This document shows, piece after piece, positions 21,470-33,611 of a DNA stretch of 64,000 nt; the stretch's first letter is position 1, and the number at the start of each line of letters is the position of its first letter. This stretch comes from Rhyzopertha dominica. Taxonomy: Eukaryota; Arthropoda; Insecta; Coleoptera; Bostrichidae. The stretch covers positions 36,914,257-36,978,256 of the forward strand of contig QCXZ01000003.1 of NCBI GenBank assembly GCA_025024175.1, read 5' to 3'. The translations under genes and the position numbers were made by a program. The notes beneath the pieces are model-generated. The model was not told where the DNA came from. It made no database searches and saw only the letters and a list, made by a program, of their open reading frames with translations.

Positions 21470-24400
21470 TGGCGGCCAGTGACAGCAGCCCCACATCGCG
21501 CCGATTATTTGTCACCGATTTAAGTTCCAAAGTACAATTTTTAGTGGACACTGGTGCCGATCTTTGTGTTTACCCGCGAACTTTGATTAAAGGCCCGCAG
21601 GCGAAGTCAACATATTTGCTTACTGCGGCTAACGGAACTCCGATAGCAACATACGGTACCATAACAATTCAATTAAATCTCGGTCTTCGGCGTAGTTTCT
21701 CTTGGAAGTTTGTGGTTGCGGACGTTTCGAAACCGATTATTGGCGTCGATTTTCTCTCGTTCTGCGGACTTTTGGTGGATGTGCGAAATCAGCAGCTTTT
21801 GGACGAAAATACACAACTCACCTCTAAAGGCCAGGTGGTTGCAGAACCCGTTCAGTCTGTGCAAACGATTTACGGCGCCACTGCCTATCACCAGTTGCTG
21901 CAACGCTACTCAGAGATTACACGCCCTGGAGGCGGTCCAGCAACGGCGAAACACAACACTAGGCATTACATCCGTACTACTCCAGGTCCACCAGTCGTAG
22001 AGAAGCCGAGACGTCTGGCTCCAGAGAAGCTTGCGGCAGCGAAAAAGGAATTCGAAGCTATGCTGCAGTTAGGTATAGCACGACCTTCAGAGAGTTCCTG
22101 GGCATCACCGCTACACCTAGTGCCGAAACAAGGCGACGAGTGGAGACCGTGTGGTGATTACAGGCGATTAAATGCAAGAACCCTGCCTGAACAGTAGCCT
22201 GTACGCCATATACAGGACTTCGCACAGCAGCTTAGAGGTAAAACAATTTTTTCCACGATTGACCTTGTACGTGCCTTTAACCAGATTCCCGTCGCTCAAG
22301 AGGACATTAAAAAAACAGCAATCACGACGCCATTTGGACTTTTTGAGTTTCCCTTTATGAGCTTCGGATTGCGTAATGCTGCACAGACATTCCAACGTTT
22401 CATTGACGAAGTTCTTAGAGGCATGGACTTTACGTACGCGTACATAGATGACATTCTGGTGGCATCATCCTCACAGGAAGAACACCTACGTCATCTTGAG
22501 ATCTTGTTTCGACGTCTGAAGGAATTCGGAGTGGTTATTAATCCTGCAAAATGTGTCTTTGGTCAGCCCCATCTCAAATTTCTAGGATACATGGTTTCTA
22601 TATGTGGCACGGAACCCTCTCCGGCGAAGGTCCAGGTTATACGCGATTATCCACGTCCCAACAATATGAAGCAGCTGAGGCAGTTCCTGGGTGCCCTAAA
22701 TTTTTATCGCAGATTCATTCCAAAGGCTGCGGAGCTACAAGCACCGTTAAATAGTTTGTTGCAGGGCAACGTAAAAGGCAAGATCGCTGTGCAGTGGACA
22801 CCCGAGGCACAGGCAGCTTTCGATGCCTCCAAAGAAAGTCTTGCTCAAGCAGCTCTACTGGCACATCCAGAAGTTAATGCACCGCTGTCAATTACATCCG
22901 ATGCTTCAGACGTGGCGATAGGCGCAGTTCTTCAACAGTTCGTGGAAGGCAACTGGGAGCCGTTGGGATATTTCTCCAGAAAGTTGAGCAACGCTGAGCA
23001 GAAATACGCTGCATATGACCGGGAGCTATTAGCAATTTACGCTGCTATCAAGTATTTCAGGCATATGGTGGAAGGCCGAACGTTTGTAGTCTACACAGAT
23101 CACAAACCCATCACTTTTGCGTTTGCAAAGAAGTCAGACCAGTGTACACCACGTCAATTTAGATACCTAGACTACATTGGCCAGTTCACCACAGACATCC
23201 GGCATGTATCAGGTAAAAACAATGTTGTGGCTGATTTCTTGTCTCGTATAGAGTCTGTACAAGCGACATTGGACTTCGAGGCCCTCGCTGCATCCCAGGA
23301 GAACGACGAGGAACTACAGAGTTACAAGGCAAATGGCTCTAGCCTGCAGTTGAAACGTATCCGTATCCCAGGGATTGATACGTATCTATGGTGCGACGTC
23401 TCTACAGCAACAGCCAGACCTTTCATTACTCCACCGTTCCGGAAGATCGCTTTCGATACTGTGCATCGCTTGTCACATCCTGGTTCCAGAGCAACAGTCA
23501 AGCTTATGACGCGAAGATTTGTATGGCCATCACTCAAAGCAGACTGCCGAGAATGGACTCGTAGATGTCTAGATTGTCAGCGTTCAAAGATAACCCGGCA
23601 TGTATCTTCACCTACTGTAACTTTGCCATTAACATCACAACGCTTTGAACACGTCCATATTGATATTGTCATCATGCCATCCTCCGAAGGATTCCGTTAT
23701 TGCTTGACCATGGTTGATCGTTACACCCGCTGGCCAGAGGCTACTCCCATGCGTGACCAGGAAGCTGCAACAGTAGCCCGTGCTTTTTACGAGACATGGA
23801 TTGCTCGTTTCGGAGTTCCTTCACGGATCACAACTGACCAAGGTAGGCAATTTGAATCACACCTTTTTAAGCAGTTGAATTGTTTGCTAGGTGCGACACA
23901 CATACGAACCACCGCCTACCACCCTGCGGCCAATGGCATGGTCGAGCGGCTTCACAGGCAGCTTAAGGCAGCGATAATGTGCCACAACACCGCCCGCTGG
24001 ACGGAAGTTCTTCCCACGGTACTTCTGGGCATCCGAGCTTCGTGGAAGGAGGACCTGCAGGCTACAGCAGCGGACATGCTTTATGGACAGTCCCTGCGTC
24101 TTCCTGGCGAATTCCTCGCTACGTCCGAAAACGACAGCCACTTGAATAACACAGCCGAATTTGTAACACAGCTGCGTCAACATATGCAGTCTCTGCAGCC
24201 CAGACAAGCATCCAGCCATGCCAACCAAAAGGTCTTCGTCTTCAAAGATCTCGCCACAGCGGACCATGTCTTTATTCGACATGATTCTTCAAAGCAGATG
24301 CTGCAGCATCCTTACGATGGCCCTTACCGTGTCGTCAGGCGCTCGCCGAAGACGTTCGTTGTCCAGGTCAATGGACGCGATGTCACGGTGTCTATAGATC

Positions 24401-24573
24401 GCCTCAAGCCAGCCTACGTGATGGCATCAACATCGCAGCAGCCGAATCTACCCAGCATGATTCTAGATGATCCTGCAGCTGACCCGCAGCCTGTTAGCAG
24501 TCCTTCTCCAGGAATCACCAGGTCCGGTAGGAGAGTGCGATTCCCAGATCGCTTCCAAGCTGGATTCTCGTAG
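21415..24573 (+). pseudogene. pol: Gypsy Pol polyprotein, one internal stop
   Basis: One reading frame open from 21415 to 24573 except for TAG at 22195-22197. Order: retropepsin with DTGA at about 21547; reverse transcriptase with [32 protein letters not shown] and the YIDD catalytic box at 22441; RNase H with SDAS at about 22900; integrase with an HHCC zinc module (about 23460-23580), catalytic D, D and E spaced D-35-E (about 23660, 23834, 23943) and a GPY/F-type module (DGPYRVV, about 24316). No chromodomain is evident. The stop falls in RT between the CGDYRRLNA block and the rest of the palm, so Pol made here would lack the catalytic box. Everything else looks intact. Confidence 0.95.
21445..21491 (+). 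promoter_or_regulatory. Programmed -1 ribosomal frameshift signal
   Basis: G GGA AAC (21445-21451) is in phase with gag as a canonical X XXY YYZ heptamer. After a 5-nt spacer, GGGC (21457-21460) can pair with GCCC (21488-21491). GTCATTG (21462-21468) pairs with CAGTGAC (21477-21483) around an 8-nt loop. The gag TGA (21467-21469) starts within this stem. Shifting -1 here enters the pol frame directly upstream of the protease. Confidence 0.75.
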
Positions 24574-24585
24574 GGAAATTTACTA

Positions 24586-24597
24586 GCAGGGGGGTCA
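24586..24597 (+). other. Polypurine tract candidate
   Basis: AGCAGGGGG ending at 24594, three bases before the 3' LTR, is the expected plus-strand primer position. It is short and has one C. Confidence 0.6.
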
Positions 24598-25099
24598 TGT
24601 GGGGATCACTACCATATATTTGTAATTATATTGTATATATTAATCGTAAATTTCCTATGTATATATTAATGTCAAATGTAAATATTTCTAAAACTATCTA
24701 TCTATCGCTTCTAAATTTCGGTTTAAGCATAACTACTACCTACTTTGGGTTTTTCCAAATACTTCGCATGCTGACTAACCTTCTTTCAACTTGCTTTGCC
24801 GACAAATATTTTATTACCTTCTACCGCTTCGCTTTGTATAACTTTTACTATTCTATTCTCTCGATTTCCGCTGTAAACTAACCTTGCCCTTATCTCACTA
24901 ATCCTCGCCGACAAAGGGCTCGGACTTTCCAGGCAATTTCAATATTAACCCCACTACAATTTTCTTACTGGTTAGGAATAAGATTTTTGTACAGTCTAGT
25001 CTTAGCTCGCGTTCGAATAGAAGCTAACGTATCGCACGAGAAATAAACTGTGAATCTAATTCAACTTGGCCGTTTTAATCACACGCACACACCCCCACA
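24598..25099 (+). repeat. 3' LTR (502 bp)
   Basis: Matches 20028-20529 except at one base. AATAAA at 25042-25047 would direct 3' end formation. It is followed by the GACC target duplication. Confidence 0.97.
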
Positions 25100-25103
25100 G
25101 ACC

Positions 25104-26739
25104 TTTCTAGCATTAAATACACTTCTAATTGCTGAATTTATAAACATTTGAAGGTTCTCCTGTGCTCTACGATAGCTCGTTTTATGCATGCTAATGCAGT
25201 ACACCACTAATTCGTGATGCGACTTCAGAGATCCCAATCAGAGAGCCTCCGTGCTGCCGACTACAGAGCGCTCCTTCCATTATTTGCGACATATCCGGAC
25301 CGTATCAAATAGCGTCTGAAGCGCTTTTGTCGACTTCGAGCAATTACCAGAACGGCATTAGCTCCCGCTGCCTAACACGGGTCTTCGCACAACTCCGAAT
25401 CTTAGGAAATTGTTGGTTGAACTCAATTATGTCCCCGCCTTAAAATATAATCCGGCGGCCTAAGCTGGTAGGTAAGCAAAGATGCATTATTCAAAAGACA
25501 ATGGAAAGAAACAGAAAGGTGGTGGTATACGAGCTGTCTACATAAGGTTGGCCGTATCGTTACTCAAGTTTTGTGTAGTAGATTTTACTGATTAATTATT
25601 TAGTCAGCAGCCCGCAGGATCAACTTGTAAAGAAAAGGACGAAACACTCCCAATGGTGTAATTCGACAGTTTCATAAAACTAGTTTCCCGTACCAAGCAA
25701 GCGGGGGCAGAAAAAAATTAATTATTTAGGGTGTAACACGTCGTTTAATGCAGTAGATACGTGGCGTTCCATGCATTGTATCATACAGAGTTTGAGCGAT
25801 CCTGAATAACATGGGAAATACATTATTTGCAAATATTATGTCTTCGACTACTTTATAAATTGTTAATTTTTATCTTTCTTTGCTAAATTGTAGGAAGTAG
25901 TAAGACTATTTTGAAATGTTTGCAAAAACATTTTCATATTTTAGGGGCTAGCGCTGTTCAAGGCCTAGTGGCTTACGATGTCGTATTAGACGATTAGCTA
26001 ACCTTTAAAGAACTGTTAATAAAACGTAATAGCACTGAATTGCATAATTCTCCTAATGGTAACTAAAACCCTTGCGACACAAACTAAATTATTAGTACTT
26101 TAGAAAACGTTACTTAGACCAATAATCAATTACACTCATACGTAAACCACAAGTACAACATCAGTAATTAGCACAAAAAGTCTACTTTGACAAACCCGCT
26201 AATAAAAACATTACAAGATTAAGCCGCAACGTGACAAGTGATAGAAACACTAACTGACGTACCAACACTTAAACAGAATATGGAACACAGGCTAGAGGTT
26301 TACGGTAGAACTTTCTTTTCTTTTAGTTAAAAATAGGATAAAATGCATACTTTTACTATTAGATAAAAAAGCAGTTAACTAAGACATTGATTAGTTGTAC
26401 GCAAGTAATCAAGTATCAAGTTATTGGGAAAAAACAATGTGCGCAGGACATTTTGTTTCCACGGCCATCTCGATTAAACTGTTAAATTGCATCAGTACTT
26501 GCAGTTTATATAGTGTATCAAATTTTCAGTTAGTTTTTTAATTAGAAAAATTGACAAAATAACATATATTGATTTTCAGTGAGAAAATAGGTTATTTTGA
26601 AAGATTATCAAAACGCGGTTTTCTTTANAATTTAGGTTTTTGATCTTAGGGAATATTGCTAAAAAGTATGCCGTACTATTTAATTTTTTCGAGAAAACTG
26701 CGATAAACTGAACATTTCTTTAAGAGCAAATTATAGTTA
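25104..26739. other. Non-coding sequence; GC-richer island at 25240-25400
   Basis: The stretch just right of the Gypsy element has balanced composition and no repeat partner in the window, suggesting unique host DNA. The rest is AT-rich. N near 26627. No gene was seen. Confidence 0.35.
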
Positions 26740-27013
26740 GTGTACTAAGGAATAACGTGTAATGAATAATACGGCGGTTTCAAATTTAAATTATTCATTA
26801 GCACCCCTCACCCTTATAATTGGAGATACGATAAAAAGTAAAAACAAAACAGCTTTTTTTTATTTGCTATGTGAATTGTACCATCTTGCTGCTATTTTAG
26901 AAACTTGCAAATAATTGCAGCAGTTTCTCTTGTCCTTAGTAATCAGTTTTCCCCCAAAGCTCTATTATCTCTAGTTCCGAAGATATCCTAACTCGCCACC
27001 GTTATTGGGACAC
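26740..27013 (+). repeat. Right-end fragment related to the 17.7-kb foldback
   Basis: GCAGCAGTTTCTCTTG, CCCAAAGCTCTA and GAAGATATCC parallel the right arm of 17688-18636 (CAGCAATTTCTCTTGGCC, CTCAAAGCTCTAAG, GAGATATGACC). It ends TTGGGACACCTGG, the GGGTGTCCC-type terminus seen on several elements here. The left end was not found. Confidence 0.45.
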
Positions 27014-27789
27014 CTGGTGTATACAGTGAAACTCAAAATTGACACCAGTGCTTTCGGGGTTTGTTTCAAAACAAAACAAGTCTAAAATTAAGAGTAGAAA
27101 ATTTACCTGTTGTCCTTCATCACCAAGTTACTGATAAAAATGTAAATAATAAGTTTTATGCGGTTTTTTCAATTTTGTTGTACAGCATAATTCATTAGAT
27201 AGTCAGGGTGATGTTAAAATTTCTTGAATCGGTCTATCATAGTGACAAGTGTTATAATGGAGAAGTTGCACAATTTTCAGAAACATGCTAGCCTGAATCA
27301 GAATCAAATTTGGATATATATGTCGGAAGAAGTAATTAAGTCAGTCCTGGAGTAAGCTCAAAAGATGAATTAGAAACTTTAATTAAAGCTACGCCTTCAA
27401 GAAACGCATTTTACGTTTCTCCACTTTAGTTATTAACAAATGTCAATGGTTGTTTGGAAAGCCTTGTCATTACTAGTAACGGGATTACCTGCACATAGGA
27501 TCCGCACCGTGCGCTGACTCGCTCGGCACGTGACGTCAGAGTCCGTTTTAAAGGCGTGGCTTTAGTTCAGATTCGTAATTAATATTGTGAGCTTATCTGA
27601 AGATCAAATTAATTTTGTCTTCCGACATTATATCCCAAAACTTTAAAATTTAAAATTCACGCAACTTCCCTATTTCTTTCGGCTTTGTATGTTTAAAATG
27701 GATCAGTACTACTCTAATCGTGACTAGGTCGATACCACTGCTGCGGCTAAAGCACAGGTTTCCAAATTGTAGGCGATGCAAAAACCCTA

Positions 27790-28680
27790 ATACGTGTGGA
27801 AAGAGGTTCTCGTAAAAATCAGACAGCACGTCAACTTGTACTAAATTTTAATCAAAAAGTACAAATCCTTGAATATGTCTTAGTGGAACCTAGTACAAAT
27901 CTTCGAATCCAAACTCATTGTAAAGGTAAAGGTACAATAATTCACAGATTATTAAAAGAAAATGGTCTGCATCCATTTAGGCCTCCGAAAGATTAAGTTT
28001 TACATGACGGGGATAGCTAGCTTTGGGTCAGTTTTTGCAGACGATTGTTGCATAACGTATACATGTTTCATTGAAAAAATTCTGTGCAGTGATAAATCAT
28101 ATTTACGGAGACAGATATCACCCCATAACCGGCATTAATATAGGAATGAAAACTTCCACTTAATACGCAACAACGCAACAGATCTCATCAGACAATGGTC
28201 AACAAAACTTTTGGCCTAAATTATTAAATAATGTAAATGGTCCATGGATTTTAACTAACTCACTTAATTTAATCTTTTATCTATAATCTTTTAATGAATT
28301 TTTACGAGTATCACTGTTCGATGAAGTTACTAGATTCAACTTTAGTTCAAACACAATGGTGCATGGTCTCATAATGGAATACAAGTAAGAAATTTCCTGA
28401 ATAAAGATTCTCCGAGAGGTGCATTGGAAGAGATAGAGCCATACCCTGACCTTCTAGATCACCAGATCTGAATCCATTGGATTTATTTTTCTGGGACCAT
28501 CTGAAAGAGAAAGTTTACCGCGAACCCGTTCACAGAATCCTAAAAATCCGCAGCTCTTCTTGTTCTGTCTTCTGTGACGTTATTAGATGAAAATGTGCTA
28601 TAGACCGCGAATCGCTGAATCTATCATCTACATACTTTGAAACTCTTGATAAAGTCTTGTATTAATAAAAACTGTATGTC
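27790..28680 (+). pseudogene. Tc1/IS630-like transposase, decayed full-length copy
   Basis: The N-terminal part has NQTARQLVLNFNQKVQI and later GTIIHRLLKENGLHPFRPP, the helix-turn-helix and linker pattern of insect IS630/Tc1-type transposases. About 450 bp further, RSPDLNPLDLFFWDHLKEKV is the diagnostic block before the last catalytic acidic residue. The intervening catalytic region is only traceable in pieces with stops and frameshifts. Inverted repeats were not identified. It is the same broad family as the remnants at 13.3 and 30.3 kb. Confidence 0.7.
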
Positions 28681-28699
28681 ATTAATAACATTAACTTTA

Positions 28700-28940
28700 C
28701 TTAGCGAATAAATCTATCAGCAGATGGCTACGGTGCAGACAGTATAGCACAGACATGCACTTTAATGTATGCCGGTTCTTGCCCGCCAAAAAAAATGCCG
28801 TGAGAGCCTGCCGTCAAGTTGATGTATGCAGGTGTATGCTAACTTGTCAGACTACAGGTCAGTTTCTTTAGGAAGTAGTCCCGTAATGGCCGCTAAGTGG
28901 CGTTGTCGTCATATGCTGACAGATGGCATTGCCATCTATT
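28700..28940 (+). repeat. Dispersed repeat R, copy 2
   Basis: 28754-28937 matches 12390-12575. Its 5' part (ATCAGCAGATGGCTACGGTG, CAGACAGTATAGCACAGACA) matches 29820-29890 and 47455-47510, so the family is longer than copy 1 shows. Confidence 0.75.
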
Positions 28941-29784
28941 TTTTAATTTTATAAATCGGTTCCCGTAAGAGATTTCCCTTTTTCTTCAGTCGGCGTACTA
29001 GAGCATAAACGTAAACGGCAGTACTGGGCGAATTTAATACAATGGGTGAGAAATTTTTTCGTTCTCGCCGTAAAAATCACTGGGTAATCTATTTTCATTG
29101 TGACCCCGCAAGGAGTTAATAGGTCCCTAAATCTGTATTATTCCTGCAACCCCGGTGGCACGCAATTAGCCGAAACTGTCGCTGTATACAACAGATGCGT
29201 CAACGTCAGCTTTATTAGGTCGGGGATTTTATGGGTGGACTTTTTTTGCGAGGTAATCATTTTTGCAATCTAGATGTACGGGGCATGCAGTAACCCTGCA
29301 TAGGACCCCTATTAAAAGAGCTCGTAATCAAAAAGGGGACTATTATATAATTCGCGTACTACAACATTAATTATACATAGTTGGCAATTGCATTTTAAAA
29401 AGTATCATTTCGAGTTGGTTATGCCGCTTTAGTTTTTAAGCATGTCGTGGTGGATGTTGTTTCTCTTCAAATACAATGTCCGCAACCAGACGTCAGAAAC
29501 TGTAGTATTGTACGTATTTGCCTTGAATTTTAATTGGATTTTTAATCAAGAGCAATTTGTAATACTATATGTAATAGAGCAAAGTAGGAAATTTTTTGAA
29601 GAAATTATATTCATTTCCCGCTTCCCTGGGAGTAGGGACATTAAGCGTGATACACAACCACTTAAAATAAACTTATTTTGTATGGTTAAAAGCAACATTT
29701 TTTTTTCAGAAAATATATTATAACATAATTTAACGTAAACATTGCTTTGGTATATAAGCAAAACCAGTTCTATGCCGTGATGTC

Positions 29785-29890
29785 TACACTAGACCTAAAC
29801 TGCGCTGATGAGCTGTAATGACAGCGAAATAGTACTATCTGCAGTTGGTTGAGGTGTAGACAGCACAGCATAGACATGCATTTTAATAAT
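29785..29890 (+). repeat. Dispersed repeat R, 5' part
   Basis: ACTAGACCTAAACTGCGCTG, ATCTGCAGTTGGTTGAGGTG and CATAGACATGCATTTTA correspond to 47405-47510 (ACTAGACCTAAATTGCACTC, ATCTGCAGTTAGTTGAGGTG, CATAGAAATGCGTTTTA). Confidence 0.75.
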
Positions 29891-30239
29891 TTAACACAAT
29901 TTTAGTACCTACTGCTTACCTCTGGCTGATATCGCTTTTCTGTGAATTAACATAGAGACCATAGGAAAGATACCCTAAATAAAATCTGAGCAGCTTGTTA
30001 TGAGACAAAAGACTTTATATTCTAATTCAAAAGTGCATGCTTTTTTATACAGGGTGTCTCAACTAAAATTTGCATTCCCTAAATTCTCTAATTTTGCCAA
30101 GCCTGAAAAAATTTCAATAGCTAGAAAATCGTGTTTTTTTTTTAGATTTAAGTATGTCTTCTTTTGGTGCTTGGATGATTACTTTGTCAATGAGAATTTT
30201 ATAATAACTGCAAATAACCATCACAAGTAAAATTGTCTT

Positions 30240-30650
30240 AAAACAGTGACCCAATAATGCGGTGGCCTAGAATACCTACATTCAACGTTTGAGACTTTTG
30301 GGTGTGACTCATTGAAGATATTTCGGTAAGAACCATTGCAATATTGACAACTATGCCAGTTCATTCACTGTTCAACATAATCGCACTTTTATCAGAAAAA
30401 CAAATATTGTAAAGGAAATCTTACTCAAATTCTTAGTACAAAACTGTATCATCGTTATTTCTACCACAACTACAAATGGATGAAACATGGTTTTTGACAA
30501 TCTGATGAGCAATACTTTTAAGACCAGATTCTTGAGCAATCTTTTAACAGCCTGCCTATATCCATTAACGGATGACCAAGAACAGCTACTTTGACAGATT
30601 CTGATACGGCACTCACTCAATAATTTATGGTAACAGGTAGAAACCATGTA
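30240..30650 (-). pseudogene. IS630/Tc1-like transposase, N-terminal to first catalytic region
   Basis: Minus-strand fragments in order: QESGLKSIAHQIVKNH (helix-turn-helix region), DFLYNICFSDKSAIMLNSE (first catalytic Asp region) and, after frameshifts, LNVGILGHRIIG. These follow the usual order of the family also seen at 13.3 kb. Stops and frameshifts exclude function. It runs toward the left end of the element and lacks the C-terminus. Confidence 0.55.
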
Positions 30651-30789
30651 AAATATGGTAATTTTACTACACCCAGCCGAATTACAAATAAGATAACTTT
30701 TTTAGTCCAGGCATGGCACAAAAAGCTCATCTACTTTTTGAAAGAGAGTGTTTCCATAAACAATTGTGAAAATTTTATCTTACTTTAGA

Positions 30790-30976
30790 CAAATTCATGC
30801 TCCTCAATAAAGAATTGTTCAAAAAAGGGCTTGAACGGACAAGTGTTCGAGACAGAATCGCTGCAGTGTATTGTTTGATAATCCCGGAAATGTTGAGAAA
30901 CGTTACACAAAAAATCGATTGTACTATTGTATGGAAGGTGGATGTGGACATTTTGAGCAGTACATTCAATAAACGG
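30790..30976 (+). pseudogene. IS630/Tc1-like transposase C-terminus
   Basis: Plus-strand RIAAVYCLIIPEMLRNVTQK, then after a frameshift YYCMEGGCGHFEQYI and TAA, is the characteristic C-terminal tail of insect transposases of this family (ITPEMLRNV, CxEVxGGHFEHL pattern). It is oriented opposite to the N-terminal piece 140 bp to its left. Confidence 0.6.
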
Positions 30977-31270
30977 AGTTGTGTTTGTTTTGTTTTATCT
31001 CATTGTAAGCTATACTATATTCTCAAAAAAAATCGTTCAAATTTGAAAAAAAAAACGTGATTGCATAGCCAGTGAAAACAGCTTCAAAATAATGTCACTA
31101 TACCTCTCTTGTTATTTAATTGTTTTAAACGAATTAATGTGGACGTTAAAGGAATGCAGAAATAACTTACAATACAATTTGGTTCCCCTTCAGTCAAAAT
31201 TGATTTGATTTAGAATTTTTCTAGACTTATACAAAGTCTGAGATTTTAGGGAGTGTTGGGACACCCAGTA

Positions 31271-32204
31271 CATGTAGCATGGTTTGGATGATTCTAGAAG
31301 TACTAAAAGTTTTTATAACTAATAAGTATGGGCATCATCATCTCTTCCTTATTTGAATGATGGGTGTATGTCTAAAACAGTTTTCTGGAATATATTTATA
31401 TTCAGATTGAACAAAATCAAAAACGCAGTTAGCACATAAGTTTATAAAGTGGACAGAAGGTAGTGAAAAAGAGAGCTTCCGTCGGGCCGGGTTCGGACGG
31501 GCCAGGGTATTCAGCTAGTGGGCCTCCACAACATGGGTTAACGGGCTGACACCACAAGCAATTATAAACATAAATATTTATAATTTAATATTATTGAACT
31601 GTTAAATGCATAATATAAAAAACACGATTATACTAGCGAGATTACGAAACTAAGTATGAGGTACTAAATAACTAAATTGAAGTTTGATAAGATTTCGGAC
31701 CCGGCCAAAATTCGGAAAAGTGAAACCTGGCTGCACTGGTCCGAACCTTAACAGAAACGAGGCAGGGCCAGGCTTGGCGTAAAAAAACTAGGCCCGCTGC
31801 AAATGTACTAAAAACAGGAAACCAAAAAAACAACAATTCCGTAGTACGCAGCTAAGGAAACTAACTAACTAAACTAACATTATTAACACCCCATACATCG
31901 TTGATGAGGACACACTTTATTATCATGATTTTTCTAATGAAATTTGGAGCAGTAATAGCATCTGCAAGGGTAGTGCTATAATGTAGCCGATTATCAAATA
32001 TTGCAAATTATTTCAAAGTTATGTATCGCTGCCACCGGGCCACCGCTCACCATTTCGTTACATGGTTTCCTCTTGGCAAATGTATAATAGTATAAGGGAT
32101 GATGAAGTACAAAACTAACAGCTTCCGTGAATTTACCAGTTTATTTTGGAAACAAGAAATTGCATAGGTTACAAAGACAAGAAAAGGTTGCGCAATCACA
32201 GTAA
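31271..32204. other. Non-coding; GC-rich inverted segments at 31480-31800
   Basis: GTCGGGCCGGGTTCGGACGG (about 31482) and later GCAGGGCCAGGCTTGGCG-type sequence (about 31760) are partly inverted to each other around an AT-rich centre, as in the GGGCC-rich ends of some hAT elements. Boundaries were not resolved. The rest is unassigned. Confidence 0.25.
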
Positions 32205-32421
32205 TGGTCAATCTTCAGTACGTGTGTTTCCTGGATGCTAATTTCCACCACGACTTTCCTCTGTGATTTGAGGTTTAACTTAACCTGACCGATAAACTAA
32301 CTAAATTTAGAGGGTCACCAGACCTGACCGATTGACTGAACTTGTCTTGAGGGATGGCTAGACCTGACCGGTGTGTTGGCTTTGGTGGAAACAACTGTCA
32401 TACGTACCGAAGATTGACCAT
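32205..32421. repeat. Inverted repeat enclosing a 39-40-bp tandem repeat
   Basis: ATGGTCAATCTTCAGTACG near 32207 is inverted as CGTACCGAAGATTGACCAT near 32402. Between them ACCTGACCG occurs at 32283, 32322 and 32362, with partly conserved text between, forming about 2.3 units of 39-40 bp. Confidence 0.65.
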
Positions 32422-33611
32422 CCATAAGCCCAACATCCGAAACCATGTTAATAATTATTATAGTAGTACTATATTCTGTTGCATGTTGCATACGTGTATC
32501 TGGTTTGGAATGGTTATACTGACACCATGCTAGAATCGCAGAATTCACAAGTATGTACTATCTGTTCTAAAGTGCACCAGTTTAAGAAGTTTTCTTTAAA
32601 CGTTCTTCAAAGGCTGTATTTTGTAAGTTTATGTAGGTTAGCATATCAATGATGCATACTCATACTCATTGCAAACAAACGAGATATATAATAGAGTAAT
32701 GAAGCGAACTTCCTTGCTCAACTGTTGCGAATGGCTAGCCATGAAGCATAGCATTTTTGACAACAGCCATGGTTTCTTCAATTTAACATCTAAAAGTAAA
32801 TTTGGCGACGAAGATAGCACAAGGATCTTGATGCCTTTTCAACTGAGTGCCTTTGATGCTACAGTTAAAGGTGGAATCACTAATTTTCTGTCTCCATGTT
32901 AACACTTCGCATTAAGCTGTTTTCCATGCTCTAACCTGATGAAGTTCAAATTATAGTGCGAGACAGTCTGTGACAAAAAGTATGCTATTAAAATATGTTA
33001 GTGATGTATACATACAATATATAATAGGTTTCGAATGTGGATTTGATACAGTAAGTTTTGAATAAAAAAGAAGAAACACCAGTAGCCTTAAGCTGGAGCC
33101 CTACCTTAATCCTGATGTTGTGTGTTTAACGGAATAAAAACCTAGTAATGGATAAACTAAGCACGATTTCATCGCTTCATTCAAGTAATCGCAAAAGCTA
33201 ATTTGATCTAATCAAATGTGGTAATCTAGCTGACCAAACTGTGGAAATCAGTATTAACTAAACCTGGTTGGCCCTTATTATCAAATATTTCTGAGAAAAC
33301 GTAGATAAATTGGCGACGGTCGAGCGAGGCTTTCCAAAACCATGCTGGGAAGGCGATACGCATACTTTTGCAGTGTTACAAAAATGTAATTATGTTGAGA
33401 AATGCAAATAATACTTACTGGCCTATTATTTTTAACACTCTTTGCGTTCTCAGACTTAAACAATGGACACATGCAAGATAATTGCCACTATGACGGAAAA
33501 CTGTTTTTTATGGAGCAAGTCTTATGTCCTCGAGAGAAACTGCTAAAAAGTTGATGCACAAATCCTGGTGAAACAACGTAGAAGTAGTAGTATCAGAATG
33601 TATGAGTGTAT
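32422..33611. other. Non-coding sequence, nothing recognised
   Basis: AT-rich. The short plus-strand frame at 32669-32902 has no recognisable family. Confidence 0.35.

Larger units (their letters stand above)
20024..25103 (+). mobile_element. Ty3/Gypsy LTR retrotransposon, full length, young, pol-disabled
   Basis: The structure runs TSD GACC (20024-20027), 5' LTR, primer binding site, gag, overlapping pol, polypurine tract, 3' LTR, TSD GACC (25100-25103). LTRs begin TGT and end ACA. Domain order protease-RT-RNase H-integrase identifies Ty3/Gypsy rather than Copia or BEL. There is no env: only about 25 bp separate the pol stop from the 3' LTR. The LTRs differ at a single base, so the insertion is recent, yet pol carries one in-frame TAG. 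Both target duplications are intact, so the ends are exact. Confidence 0.97.
30048..31270. mobile_element. TIR element with TA target site and scrambled transposase pieces
   Basis: Ends CAGGGTGTCTCAA (30050) and the reverse complement CTGGGTGTCCCAA (ending 31268) match at 11 of 13 positions and are bordered by TA on both sides. Inside are transposase remnants in opposite orientations (30240-30650 minus, 30790-30976 plus). The approximately 1.2-kb size fits a Tc1/IS630-type element. Confidence 0.65.

Noticed and set aside
24573..24598. Possible env gene in the Gypsy element
   Set aside because: Only about 25 bp lie between the pol stop and the 3' LTR, so there is no room for env.
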